Notes: generated by a model from the sequence alone, not told the origin. Counted from the first letter of the stretch, positions 47,977-57,569 are shown. The stretch is DNA of 64,000 nucleotides from Massilia sp. W12 (GCF_037300705.1 NZ_CP147776.1:2480001-2544000), one strand, 5' to 3'. Made by a program: numbers and translations.

Positions 47977-48369
47977 ATGCAACCCTGCCCGCCCCCATTG
48001 ATTCACGCCGCCAAGCCGGTTTTTGCGATTTTAGTGCATGTGCCGGATGTGCCTGCCGCGCTGAATTGGTATCTCGCGGCCCTGCCGGGCGCGCGCCGCG
48101 CCCATATTGCTGAGCCGATTGCCTTTGATTACCTGGATGTGGGCGGCATCATGCTGGAACTTGTGCCTGCTGATGAAAAAGTCACGAATGCTGCCGCCGG
48201 TTCGGTGGTGTATTGGCATACGCCGGATTTTGACGCTTCGCTGGCGCATTTGCTTAGCATCGGCGCCACGCTGTATCGCGGGCCGGGGGCGATTGAGTTT
48301 GGACATAAGATGTGCCAGGTAAAAGATCCATGGGGCAATTGCCTTTGTTTGCGTGGCCCGGCGCAGTAA
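47977..48369 (+). CDS. VOC superfamily (glyoxalase/dioxygenase-fold) protein
   Basis: A 130-residue single-domain protein. It begins FAILVHVPDVPAALNWYLAALPG, has FDYLDVGGIMLELVPADEK in the middle and MCQVKDPWGNCLCL at the end, the usual pattern of two beta-alpha-beta-beta-beta units. Metal ligand positions are partly kept. Substrate unknown; members include glyoxalases, fosfomycin-type resistance proteins and dioxygenases. The start at 47977 was chosen to begin at the fold. Confidence 0.82.
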   Translation: MQPCPPPLIHAAKPVFAILVHVPDVPAALNWYLAALPGARRAHIAEPIAFDYLDVGGIMLELVPADEKVTNAAAGSVVYWHTPDFDASLAHLLSIGATLYRGPGAIEFGHKMCQVKDPWGNCLCLRGPAQ

Positions 48370-48443
48370 GTGTGAGTACGATGGGCCGGCATGGCGGCCT
48401 GATCTGCTATGCGATTGACAGCATTTTTTCAAAAGGCGTCTGA

Positions 48444-48971
48444 ATGCATATTTTTTCACGATATTTTCCGCTGCCATCACGTCTGGCAGGTGCGCTGTTG
48501 CTTAGCGCGGCCACGCTGTGCCCTGCCGCCGAGACGCCGCAAGCGCTGCTGCAACAACTCTGGGCGCTGTCCTCGCATGGGCCGAATCAAGCCGTCAATC
48601 TGTCCGCCCTGGGTGAGCTGTTTCATGAAGATGCAGTGGTGTTTGGCGGCGGCTATCGGGGCGACGCGCCCAGGGTTTCGCGCAGCAGCAAGGCGGAATT
48701 TTTAAAACAGATGGCGCCCCTCAGCGCCAAAGGCTTTTATGAATGTGAAATTGAGCGGCAAGTGCTGCTGCATGAGCGCTTCGCCACGGTGTACAGCGTA
48801 GTGGAAACGCGCAGCACGCTGACTCAAGCAAAGCCTGATTTTGTCGGGGCCAACAGTTTGCAATTGTTCAAGACTGAGCAGGGCTGGAAAATTTTGAGTT
48901 TGTATTACTTTGTCGGCAAGCGCGAGGCGCCTGTCACGAGCAAAGGGGAGTCTGGCGTGTGTTTAAGATAG
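48444..48971 (+). CDS. Secreted NTF2-like (SnoaL/DUF4440-type) protein
   Basis: A 175-residue protein with a signal peptide (LAGALLLSAATLCPAAE). The rest fits the NTF2-like cone fold: ALGELFHEDAVVFGGG, then a CEIERQVLLHERFATVYSVVETRS strand region, and LQLFKTEQGWKILSLYYF at the end. Fold members range from isomerases to binding proteins; no specific function can be given. Stand-alone gene. Confidence 0.75.
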   Translation: MHIFSRYFPLPSRLAGALLLSAATLCPAAETPQALLQQLWALSSHGPNQAVNLSALGELFHEDAVVFGGGYRGDAPRVSRSSKAEFLKQMAPLSAKGFYECEIERQVLLHERFATVYSVVETRSTLTQAKPDFVGANSLQLFKTEQGWKILSLYYFVGKREAPVTSKGESGVCLR

Positions 48972-49025
48972 CTGCACGGCAAACCATTTCAGCAGTCAAG
49001 ACAAGCGCGGCCTTACCGCAGACGC

Positions 49026-52000
49026 TCAAGCCGGCTCAATCACATCCGCAGACGGGGCGGGGTTTGCGCCCCACTGCTGAAAGATCTGGTCTGCCGTCAG
49101 CGGTTTGCTGAAGAAGAAGCCTTGCGCCAGTTGGCATCCTTCGCGTTGCAGGAACGCGACTTGCTGCGCCGTTTCCACCCCTTCAGCGATCACCGACAGA
49201 TGCAAGCTCTTGCCCAATTGAATCACCGCAATCGCGATCGCTTCTTCATCGGGATTTTCGCCAATGTCTTTGATAAATGAACGGTCGATTTTCAATGCCT
49301 GCACCGGCATGCGTTTCAGATAAGACAAGGAGGAATAGCCGGTGCCAAAGTCATCAATCGCCAATTGCACGCCGATTTCGTGCAATTCACCGATGTAACG
49401 CAAGGCGTCGCCGGTGTGCATAATCACCGATTCGGTGACTTCAAGCTGTAAGCGCGCCGCCTGTAAGCCGGTTTCCTGCAAAATTTCGCGCACTTGCTGC
49501 GCCATGCCGCCCCGTTCAAATTGTTTAACCGAGAGATTGACGGCCATCTTGGGCGCATAAAAACCAAGCTCTTGCCAACGCACCATCTGGCGGCAAGCTT
49601 CAAACAAGACCCATTTGCCCAATTGATTAATGAAGCCGGTATCTTCCGCCACCGGGATGAAGCGGGCGGGCGAGACCAGGCCCAATTCAGGATGCTGCCA
49701 GCGCACCAGCGCCTCCAGACCGATCAACTGACCGCTTGTGAGATCGATTTGCGGCTGGTAATTCAAAAAGATTTCGGATTTTTCAATCGAGCGGCGCAAT
49801 AAATTTTCCAGGCGCAAGCGCTCCACCCCTTCGCCCGTCATCTCCGGCGAGAAATAGCGGTAGGCATTGCGCCCGTCAGCCTTGGCTTGATACAGGGCCA
49901 CGTCGGCATTCCGGATCAGGATATTCAAATCTTCGCCATCATCAGGGTAAATTGCGACGCCGATGCTGCATGAGGCGAACAATTCGTGCGAAGCCACATA
50001 AAACGGCTGCTCAAAAATAGCCATCAGTTTTTCCGCCACTACCCCGGCGCCATATTTGCCGCCGCTGTCTTCGAGCAGCAACACAAATTCATCCCCGCCC
50101 AGGCGCGCCAGCGTATCGCCATCGCGCACCTTGGCCGATAAGGCTTGCGCCACCTGACGCAGCATTTCATCGCCGATATGGTGGCCCAGGGTGTCATTCA
50201 CACTCTTGAAGCGGTCCAAATCAATAAACAGCAGGGCCAGCGGACGGTGTTCGCGCTGCGCCAGCTGAATCGCATGCGCTAAGCGATCACTGAATAAGAG
50301 GCGGTTGGGCAATCCGGTGAGCGGATCGTGATGCGCCAGATGATCGAGTTTTTCCTGCGATTCTTTGACCTGGGTGATATCGGAAAACACCCCGACATAG
50401 TGGGTGCTGACGCCTTCGCTGTTTTTGACGGCGGAAATGGTCAGCCACTCCAGATACAGTTCTTGATTTTTGCGCCGGTTCCAAATTTCGCCGCGCCAAA
50501 ACCCGGTCGCCAGCAATTCACGCCAGAGCGCATCATAAAAAGCCGCTTCCTGCCGTCCTGAACGCAAAATACCGGGGGTCTGGCCCAGCGCTTCCTGCTC
50601 GGCAAAGCCGGTGATTTGGGTAAAGGCCGGATTGACAGCGACAATCCGCGATTGGGCGTCTGTCACAATCACGCCATCGGCGATGTAGTCAAACACGGTC
50701 GCCGCCAGGCGCAATTTTTCTTCTGCCTGCTGCCGCTCGGAAATATCGGCGAATACCCAGATGCTGCCGGCCTCGGCCTGCTGCGCATCCAGGGCGCAGA
50801 CATTCACCTGACACCAGAACAGGCTGCCATCGGCGCGCCGGCATAGCAGCTCGTTTTGCAAACCGCCATGCTGCAGGGCTTCAAATTGCGCATCCAACTG
50901 CGCCGCGCCCCCCTCAGCGGGCAACAAACTCAAACAAGATAAGCCATGCATGCCATGCTCGGCAAAACCAAACATATGCTCACAAAAGCGATTGGCGGAA
51001 ATAATATTGCGCTCGCGCACAAAGGCGATTCCCAGCATCACATTATCCAGAATCGCGCTTTGCTCTGACAATAAGGCGGCGATCCGCATCTCATTTTGTT
51101 TGCGCTCTGTGATATCGGTAATAATGCCGTCAATGAAGGCGATTTCGCCGTCTTCGCCATATTCCGGCTGGCCACATTCTGAGATCCAACGCTCCTGCCC
51201 GGCGGCGTCCACAATCCGGTATTCAATTTCATAGCGTTTATGAAAGCGCAGGCCCTCTTTGACACGCTGTTTTTGCATGACCCGGTCTTCAGCGCAGATG
51301 ATATTGGCCCAGCTGCGCACCGAGCCTGCCATCAAAACCGCCGCCGAATAACCGCAGATTTCCTCAATCCGGTCGCTCACAAACTCAATCGGCCCATTTG
51401 GCTTGACGCGAAACACCGCGCCCGGCGCTTGCGTCACAATCGAGCGGAAGCGCTCTTCGCGCTGGCCGATATCGGCGAACAGTTTGCGGATGGCGACCCG
51501 CATCTGTTCCAATTGTTGCGCCAGTCGCCCCAATTCATCCTGCTTGCCCAAGTCCAGACTGGTATCAAAATCGCCCTGCGACAGACGGTCAGACGAAACC
51601 ATCAGTTTCTTCAGGGGGGCCATCAGACGGGTATGTAAAAACAGGACAATCAGGCATAAAGACACCAGCAGTTGCAGCGCCAGGATCAAGGCATACGACC
51701 ATTGCTTGTCACGCAATTCAGCCTGGCTTTTGGCGTCATCCATTTCAATGCTGATCCAGCCGATTTGCTGACCGTGGGCGATGATTTCACGCTCTGCTGA
51801 AATCACATTGCCCATCGTGCGCGCGGGCGCGGTGGTGTTGATGAACTGACTTTTGGCTTGATCCAGCACGCGGATTTGTAAAACCGCCGGATCACGCATG
51901 ACGGATTCGATCAAGGGTTGCGCGGTTTCCGGATTCATGATCCACAAAGGCTCTTGCATGCCCAGCGCCAGAATGTCGGCATAGCGTTGCAAAGCCTCAT

Positions 52001-52172
52001 TCAAGACCAGGCGGGCGGCGCGCTCTTCTTTGACGCCGACCAGCAGATAACTGCCGAACATGGCCGGCAGCGCGAGGCCGGCGAACACCACCAGCACCAG
52101 CGCCTTATAGATTGACTGGCCAAACCAGGCAGAGAGTTGATTGCGTACTAAAGCTGTGATGTGAACTGGCAT
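49026..52172 (-). CDS. Membrane PAS-GGDEF-EAL cyclic-di-GMP regulator
   Basis: A 1048-residue protein. Two membrane segments (near 15-45 and 155-180) frame a periplasmic region; HAMP follows (MVSSDRLSQGDFDTSLDL), then three PAS units between about 235 and 620, a GGDEF domain with LARLGGDEFVLLLED (intact; the RDGD before it fits the inhibitory RxxD site), and a C-terminal EAL domain with LIGLEALVRWQHP and IDDFGTGYSSLSYL. Both halves look catalytically able, so it may make or break cyclic-di-GMP depending on signals. The start at 52172 places the first membrane segment normally; ATG 52289 would add 39 residues. Confidence 0.95.
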   Translation of the reverse strand: MPVHITALVRNQLSAWFGQSIYKALVLVVFAGLALPAMFGSYLLVGVKEERAARLVLNEALQRYADILALGMQEPLWIMNPETAQPLIESVMRDPAVLQIRVLDQAKSQFINTTAPARTMGNVISAEREIIAHGQQIGWISIEMDDAKSQAELRDKQWSYALILALQLLVSLCLIVLFLHTRLMAPLKKLMVSSDRLSQGDFDTSLDLGKQDELGRLAQQLEQMRVAIRKLFADIGQREERFRSIVTQAPGAVFRVKPNGPIEFVSDRIEEICGYSAAVLMAGSVRSWANIICAEDRVMQKQRVKEGLRFHKRYEIEYRIVDAAGQERWISECGQPEYGEDGEIAFIDGIITDITERKQNEMRIAALLSEQSAILDNVMLGIAFVRERNIISANRFCEHMFGFAEHGMHGLSCLSLLPAEGGAAQLDAQFEALQHGGLQNELLCRRADGSLFWCQVNVCALDAQQAEAGSIWVFADISERQQAEEKLRLAATVFDYIADGVIVTDAQSRIVAVNPAFTQITGFAEQEALGQTPGILRSGRQEAAFYDALWRELLATGFWRGEIWNRRKNQELYLEWLTISAVKNSEGVSTHYVGVFSDITQVKESQEKLDHLAHHDPLTGLPNRLLFSDRLAHAIQLAQREHRPLALLFIDLDRFKSVNDTLGHHIGDEMLRQVAQALSAKVRDGDTLARLGGDEFVLLLEDSGGKYGAGVVAEKLMAIFEQPFYVASHELFASCSIGVAIYPDDGEDLNILIRNADVALYQAKADGRNAYRYFSPEMTGEGVERLRLENLLRRSIEKSEIFLNYQPQIDLTSGQLIGLEALVRWQHPELGLVSPARFIPVAEDTGFINQLGKWVLFEACRQMVRWQELGFYAPKMAVNLSVKQFERGGMAQQVREILQETGLQAARLQLEVTESVIMHTGDALRYIGELHEIGVQLAIDDFGTGYSSLSYLKRMPVQALKIDRSFIKDIGENPDEEAIAIAVIQLGKSLHLSVIAEGVETAQQVAFLQREGCQLAQGFFFSKPLTADQIFQQWGANPAPSADVIEPA

Positions 52173-52401
52173 CGGAAGTGAATCGGTATCAGTCAGCAGA
52201 AACCAGGATCTGGAAATGAAATATGCTGATGCATTATGCACGCAAAATTCCTTCGCAGAGTATTGCAGACGATTTTTTTCCTGTCGCACGCCACATCTGC
52301 AAAACCGCGCTGACTTGTATATGATGTGCAGCCGGAGCCAGCGCCGCCTTCAGCAGGCGCCAGCCTGGCTTGCCCTCCCCTTTCCCACACAGGAGCAGCA
52401 G

Positions 52402-52908
52402 ATGACGATTTCCATGTATCAGGCTTCAATCCCTGTCTTTCAACGCAGTCTGTCGAATCTGGATGCGATTTTGCAAAAAGCCGCACAGCACGCGGAAAAC
52501 CGCAAAATCGATGCGCAAGCCCTGCTGCAAGCCAGACTGTTTCCGGATATGTTCACCTTCACGCGCCAGGTGCAGATTGCCTGCGACTTTGCCAAAGGCG
52601 CAGCAGCGCGCCTGGCCGGGCAGGATGTGCCTTCGTGGGAGGACAATGAAAAGAGCTTTGAGGAATTGCGCGCCCGCGTCGCCCGCACGCTCGAATTTGT
52701 CGCGCAGGCCCAGCCCGAGCAGATCGATGGCAGCGAAGAACGCGATATTCAAGTTGGCGCCGGCGAGCGGCAGATGAAATTCAAAGGACAGGTTTATTTG
52801 CTGCATTTTGTCTTGCCCAATTTTTACTTCCATCTGACCACCGCCTACGACATCCTGCGCCATAACGGCGTGGAAATCGGCAAACGCGACTTTATCGGCC
52901 AAGTCTGA
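52402..52908 (+). CDS. DUF1993 family protein
   Basis: A 168-residue soluble protein. The family pattern is clear: MTISMYQASIPVFQRSLSNL at the start, ALLQARLFPDMFTFTRQVQI in the middle, then FKGQVYLLHFVLPNFYFHLT and a GVEIGKRDFIG end. DUF1993 resembles the DinB-like four-helix fold; function unknown. AGGAG precedes the ATG. It converges with the DUF1415 gene 12 bp away. Confidence 0.92.
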   Translation: MTISMYQASIPVFQRSLSNLDAILQKAAQHAENRKIDAQALLQARLFPDMFTFTRQVQIACDFAKGAAARLAGQDVPSWEDNEKSFEELRARVARTLEFVAQAQPEQIDGSEERDIQVGAGERQMKFKGQVYLLHFVLPNFYFHLTTAYDILRHNGVEIGKRDFIGQV

Positions 52909-52920
52909 CCCTTCACATGC

Positions 52921-53553
52921 TTACTTCGCGGGCCAGGGCACAGGCGCTGTTTGCAAGTCGCGCCAGCCCTGCCCGCCCAACTCGCGCATAGTTTGCTGAT
53001 TCTTGCGCCAGATCGTCTGCGCTTCCGGAAAAGCCTGCACCGCACGGTCCAAACTCTCCTCGCGCAATAAATGCAGGCAGGGCCAGGGGCTGCGGTTTGT
53101 GCAGTTTTCAATATCCTGCGGCGCACTGTCGGCAAATTGGTAGTCGGGATGAAAGCTGGCGATTTGCAACACGCCCTCCAAGTCCATGCGCGCCAGCAGA
53201 TCATCGGCCACAGACAGAAAGTCGTTGTAATCGTAAAAATCCTGCAATACGCCTGGATGAATCAAGAGCGTGGTTTCCAGCTCTGCCAGCGGAGTTTGCT
53301 GCAAGAGCGTCAGTTCAGCATGCAAGGCATGCAGTAAATCCTCTGCTGTCCTGGCCGCGCAAAGTCTTAAGCGCAGCAGGTTTTTTTGCACAGGCGCCTT
53401 GGCAAAGGGACACAGGTTTAAGCCAATCACGACTTGTTGCAACCAATGCATGGCTTGCGCAGAAAATGCTTGTGCCAGCTCGGGACTGAAGTCAGAATCA
53501 GCATACAGACCTGATGGCGCCCTGTTTTTTTGTGTTTCAATCACTTTCTTCAT
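52921..53553 (-). CDS. DUF1415 family protein
   Basis: A 210-residue soluble protein with the DUF1415 signature: WLQQVVIGLNLCPFAKAPV, TTLLIHPGVLQDFYDYNDFL and IASFHPDYQFADSAPQDIEN, then RSPWPCLHLLREESL. Conserved Cys, His and Asp suggest an active or metal site, but the function is unknown. Confidence 0.92.
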   Translation of the reverse strand: MKKVIETQKNRAPSGLYADSDFSPELAQAFSAQAMHWLQQVVIGLNLCPFAKAPVQKNLLRLRLCAARTAEDLLHALHAELTLLQQTPLAELETTLLIHPGVLQDFYDYNDFLSVADDLLARMDLEGVLQIASFHPDYQFADSAPQDIENCTNRSPWPCLHLLREESLDRAVQAFPEAQTIWRKNQQTMRELGGQGWRDLQTAPVPWPAK

Positions 53554-54047
53554 ACCTCAGTTTATGTTTTGCGCACATCGGCAGGCTGCGACGCAGCTAC
53601 AATAAGTGCTGCAAAATCGCGCGCCATTTCTGATGACGCTTGATTTGCAATACTTTTTTTACGCCATCTTTGCATATCCTATGCGAAGATTTGCGTTAAT
53701 ATTTCTTTCAGACATCTTTTTTGTTTGGCGCCAGTATGTAAAGCTATCAAGAAGTCGCGACAACGTGACTGCGCGCAAGATAGAAAATGAAGCCGGAACG
53801 CAATGCATCAAGTGGATCATGCAAAGCGCGACCGGCTCTGACGCAGCTGCATTGTAAGTGACATCGATGCTGACGAGAGTGATGTTCACAGCAGTACCGG
53901 TAGCACAGGGTAGGTGGCTCCGTTGTAACGGCATGCCAACCGACGACCTGCGGCAGCAGTGTACAGTCGCAGCCGGTGGCGTAACGTATAGCAAGGCAAG
54001 GCCGAACCCGCTGTTTGCAATGCATTTTATACGTGAAAGGTTTCATC
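53554..54047. other. Intergenic region upstream of the ThDP-enzyme cluster
   Basis: About 490 bp without a convincing gene. It holds the inverted repeat at 53666-53690 and should hold the cluster promoter. Short open frames on both strands have no ribosome site or family resemblance. Confidence 0.5.
53666..53690. promoter_or_regulatory. 25-bp inverted repeat, possible operator
   Basis: ATCTTTGCATA-tcc-TATGCGAAGAT: eleven pairs per arm with one G-T pair. It is about 360 bp before the ThDP-enzyme start and has no T-run, so a protein-binding site is more likely than a terminator. Confidence 0.45.
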
Positions 54048-55901
54048 ATGAGCAGCCAAGTCACGCCTGCGCCCGCGACCTTGCCATTGACGCTGCCCGC
54101 TCCGGCTATCCATGGGGACATCGCCGATTTGCTGGTGTCATATCTTGAACAACTCGGTATTGAGTACATTTTCGGAGTCCCGGGAGGCTCCATTGAACCG
54201 CTCTACAACGCCATCGCCCGCAGCACCCGGCGCGGTGGTTTGAAACAGATTCTGGCCCGCAGTGAAGCTGGCGCCGCCTACATGGCCGACGCCTATGCGC
54301 GCGAAACCGGTAAAGTCGGGGTCTGCTGCGCCACTTCCGGCCCCGGCGCCACCAATCTCATCACCGGCGTGGCCTGCGCTTTTGACAACAATATTCCGAT
54401 GCTGGTGATTACCGGCCAACCTGCCCTGCCCTCTTTCGGCAAACATCCATTGCAGGAATCATCCTGCACCGGGGTGAACGTGATCGGCATGTTCCGACAT
54501 TGCACCCAATACAACTCCCTGGTTTCACACGCCAAGCAGATGGAACCGAAGTTGATCACCGCGCTGCAACGCGCCACCCGTTCGCCCTGCGGCCCTTCAC
54601 ACCTGTCCGTGCCGCGCGATTTATGGCTGGAGCCGAATCCCGACCCGGCCCCGGCCTATGATTTGCCAACGCTGTTGCAACCCTCCTCGCTGGTGGATGA
54701 TGAAGCGATTGAACGGCTGCGGCAAATGTTGGCCAGCGCCCGCAATCTGGTGTTGCTGATTGGCGGCTGGTGCGGCGAGGCGATCAACGCCATTATGCAG
54801 TTTGCTTCCATCAAAGGCGCCGTCTTTGTCACCACGCCGGATGGCAAAGGCCTGGTCAACGCCAATCACCCGCTGTTTCGCGGCGTTTTCGGCTTTGGCG
54901 GACACGCAACTGCTGAAGCCACCTTGCGCGACGACTCGGTGGATTTGATTCTGGCCATCGGCGCTTCTATGGGTGAGTGGAACACCAGCGGCTGGTGTGA
55001 CAGCCTGCTCAATGACCGCCTGGTGCACATTGATGAATCGGAAGACCATCTGGCGCGCACGCCGATGGCGCGCTTTCATCTGCGCGGCAGAATTTCCGCT
55101 ATTTTCAACCGCTTGCTGGAGCGGATTTACAATGTGCGGCAAGACGCCAAGGTGGAAATTGAACGCCGCCGCGTCAACCGCGAGCAGATCAACGGCCCGT
55201 GGGATCCGGAAAGCATCTTGGCTGCGCCAGACAAATACATCAGCAATGACGCACCGATGAAGCCGCAACGCTTGATGCGCGAGCTGGGTTTAATGTTCCC
55301 GCCGACTACCCGTTTCCTGGCCGACGCCGGCAACAGTGTGGCCTGGGCCGTACATTATCTGCATCCCTTTGATCGCCGTATTTGCGAACGGCGCATGGGT
55401 GGCGGTAATCGCAAACGCACGCAGGGGCGGCGCAAATCGCATGGCGGCTGGCTGCGCATCACCGCCAATTTTGCCCCCATGGGCTGGGCCATCGGCGGCG
55501 CCATCGGCACCGCCGCCGGCAATCCACATGTGCCGGTGGTATGCATTACCGGCGATGGCAGCTGGCTCATGAATGGCCAGGAAATTTCCAGCGCAGTGTA
55601 CGAAAAGCAAACCATTATTTTTATCGTCTTGAATGACCAGGCGCTGGGAATGGTAAAGCACGGCCAACGCCTTGGCGGCGCCGAACAGATTGCATTTGAA
55701 CTGTGTCCGACAGATTTTGCGCTCATGGCGCGCGCCATGGGCGCACAAGCCTTCACCATTCGCGGCCCGCAAGACTTAGCCGCGCTCGATATGCAAGAAA
55801 TCTGCAGCCGCAAAGGCCCGACCTTGCTGGATGTCTATATTGATCCGGATGAAGTGCCGCCGATGAATGCCCGGATGCGGGTGTTGGGGGGGAATCAGTA
55901 A
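54048..55901 (+). CDS. Acetolactate-synthase-like ThDP-dependent enzyme
   Basis: A 617-residue thiamine-diphosphate enzyme in the acetolactate synthase family. The catalytic Glu is E73 (LARSEAGAAYMADAYAR), SGPGATNLITGVACAFDNN follows, the central FAD/nucleotide-fold domain runs about 215-350, and the ThDP/Mg motif is GDGSWLMNG (502) ... VLND (529). Such enzymes decarboxylate a 2-oxo acid and often join the fragment to a second carbonyl. A basic insert at about 443-464 (RRICERRMGGGNRKR and on) is not part of the usual fold. AAAGG precedes the ATG. It is GC-rich like the host, unlike the genes just downstream, and is 59 bp from the first of them. True substrate unknown. Confidence 0.88.
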   Translation: MSSQVTPAPATLPLTLPAPAIHGDIADLLVSYLEQLGIEYIFGVPGGSIEPLYNAIARSTRRGGLKQILARSEAGAAYMADAYARETGKVGVCCATSGPGATNLITGVACAFDNNIPMLVITGQPALPSFGKHPLQESSCTGVNVIGMFRHCTQYNSLVSHAKQMEPKLITALQRATRSPCGPSHLSVPRDLWLEPNPDPAPAYDLPTLLQPSSLVDDEAIERLRQMLASARNLVLLIGGWCGEAINAIMQFASIKGAVFVTTPDGKGLVNANHPLFRGVFGFGGHATAEATLRDDSVDLILAIGASMGEWNTSGWCDSLLNDRLVHIDESEDHLARTPMARFHLRGRISAIFNRLLERIYNVRQDAKVEIERRRVNREQINGPWDPESILAAPDKYISNDAPMKPQRLMRELGLMFPPTTRFLADAGNSVAWAVHYLHPFDRRICERRMGGGNRKRTQGRRKSHGGWLRITANFAPMGWAIGGAIGTAAGNPHVPVVCITGDGSWLMNGQEISSAVYEKQTIIFIVLNDQALGMVKHGQRLGGAEQIAFELCPTDFALMARAMGAQAFTIRGPQDLAALDMQEICSRKGPTLLDVYIDPDEVPPMNARMRVLGGNQ

Positions 55902-55960
55902 AGGCGGCTGGTGAAACTACATTATCTTCGCGCTCTGGCGTGTCCAGAAAAGGGATAAAA

Positions 55961-56767
55961 ATGGGCGACATGAAGTTCAAGACAGAAATCTGGAAGGAAA
56001 GTGCAGCCGCAGACAATCCATTCACTGCGGAGACTGTGCTTTGCTGCGGATATGACGTGTATGGCGATTTATTGGAAAAAATCGGCTTTTTGGAATACTT
56101 ATATTTGTTGGTGCGACGTCAAAAACCAAGCCCTGTCGATATTCAAGTATTGCAAATACTATCTGTTGCACTGGGAAACCCTGGCCCGCGCGATCCCTCT
56201 GTACATGCCGCAATGTGCTCGGGAGTCGGGAAATCGCCAGCCAGCGCAACGATGTTTGCCGCATTAGCTTGCGGTTCAGGTCAATATGGTGGTGGTCATG
56301 AGATACTGCTTTGCATGCAACGCTGGCAGAAACTTGGGCAAGACCTGACAGCTTGGCAAAACCAATTAAGCGCCCCTCCGCCGCGCGCACGCGAATTGGT
56401 ATGGCCCGATCCTGAGCACCCGCCAGGTTTTTGCGCACATGATAAAACATGCGCTAAACCGGTATTGCAAACAATGCAAGCATTGTGCAAACACCTGCCG
56501 CAGGGAAATCTTGCCTGGCTGGCCGTTCATCAGCAAACACTCGAACAATCTGCGCAACGTGCATTTTCAATGTCAGGAGTAGCTGCCGCGACTTTCCATG
56601 ATCTGGGCTTTGATCAATTTGAAGCAGAAATGATCTATATGCTGCTCCGCTTGCCAGGCGCAATGGCTCATGCACTAGAGCAAAGTCGCCTGACATTCCG
56701 TCAATTTCCGTATTTTGAGCTCGAATTGCTCAATGATCCAGGCAATACAGCAGTTCAGGAGAATTGA
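55961..56767 (+). CDS. Citrate-synthase-fold protein A (citryl-CoA lyase-like, divergent)
   Basis: A 268-residue protein that covers only the core of citrate synthase, the length of citryl-CoA lyases. Family landmarks: a GxxxGxxxHGGA-type region that here reads CGSGQYGGGHE (104-114), PPGFCAH (H160) in place of the GFGH loop, and SGVAAATFHDLGF ... LLRLPGAMAHALEQ (R230, H237). By eye the first catalytic His of citrate synthase is replaced by G110 and the catalytic Asp by S205, while the second His may be kept (H160). AGGGA ribosome site. Composition is AT-richer than the ThDP enzyme. Probable partner of the next protein. Confidence 0.72.
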   Translation: MGDMKFKTEIWKESAAADNPFTAETVLCCGYDVYGDLLEKIGFLEYLYLLVRRQKPSPVDIQVLQILSVALGNPGPRDPSVHAAMCSGVGKSPASATMFAALACGSGQYGGGHEILLCMQRWQKLGQDLTAWQNQLSAPPPRARELVWPDPEHPPGFCAHDKTCAKPVLQTMQALCKHLPQGNLAWLAVHQQTLEQSAQRAFSMSGVAAATFHDLGFDQFEAEMIYMLLRLPGAMAHALEQSRLTFRQFPYFELELLNDPGNTAVQEN

Positions 56768-56768
56768 T

Positions 56769-57569
56769 ATGTCACAACATCCACTTGAAGCATGGTGCGG
56801 AGCGATTCCGACCAAGATGGGGCAAGCATTTCCTGGTGAGCGCGTGGTTTTTCGAGGGTTTGACTTACATGTTGATTTATTTGACATGTCATGGCTGGAA
56901 CTCAATCTGTTTGGCATTACTGGAAAGCGCTTCACACAGGCCGAACTGAAAGTTCTGGATTATGTGCTGGCTTGCACCAGCTACCCTGAACCCCGTATTT
57001 GGAATAATCGCGTTGCAACCTTGGCAGGAACAGCTCGCACCACCAGCACGCAAGCTATGGCTGCCGCCTGCGCAGCTTCTGAAGCACAATTATTTGGCTT
57101 ACAAATTCAACATATGTGCGGCGATTTTTTATTCCGCTGCCTGGCCAATAAAAATGCTGGCGGTGATTTGAAAACTTTTCTGCAAGATGAAATTGAAAAG
57201 TTTAAATATATTAAAGGATATGGGCGGCCGATTGCCGCGATGAAATTAGATGAACGTATACCTGCGGTGTTTCGTAAAATGCAAGAAGTGGGAATTTCGC
57301 CCGGACAATACACCAATCTCGCATACGAAGTCGAAGAATGTCTGCAATCTATCTCGCCGGGCTTTAAAGCAAATTATGCCATTATTGCCTCAGCCATTGT
57401 GATGGATCTTGGACTCTCAGTGCGCGAGTTAACTTGTTATATGTTTATAATTTTTGTAGCAGGAATGAGCCCTTGCTATTTAGAAGCACTGGAAAGACCA
57501 GAGGGCGCAACGTTTGCTATGAAATGCGATCAAATTGAATATACTGGACCGGGATTAAGGTCGTGGTGA
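56769..57569 (+). CDS. Citrate-synthase-fold protein B (divergent)
   Basis: A 266-residue protein related to citrate synthase but far from protein A. It opens VVFRGFDLHVDLFDMSWLEL, then has CTSYPEPRIWNNRVATLAGT (69-88), FGLQIQHMCGDF (H115, at the first catalytic His region), GYGRPI (150-155; R153 where the second catalytic His would be), and KANYAIIASAIVMDLGLS (A204 at the catalytic Asp position), ending QIEYTGPGLRSW. So it may keep only the catalytic His that protein A lacks. GGAG ribosome site, one base after the protein A stop, so the two are made together. Confidence 0.65.
   Translation: MSQHPLEAWCGAIPTKMGQAFPGERVVFRGFDLHVDLFDMSWLELNLFGITGKRFTQAELKVLDYVLACTSYPEPRIWNNRVATLAGTARTTSTQAMAAACAASEAQLFGLQIQHMCGDFLFRCLANKNAGGDLKTFLQDEIEKFKYIKGYGRPIAAMKLDERIPAVFRKMQEVGISPGQYTNLAYEVEECLQSISPGFKANYAIIASAIVMDLGLSVRELTCYMFIIFVAGMSPCYLEALERPEGATFAMKCDQIEYTGPGLRSW

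Noticed and set aside
53606-53857. 83-codon open frame upstream of the cluster
   Set aside because: No ribosome site, spans the inverted repeat and matches no family I know; considered for a small peptide but unsupported.
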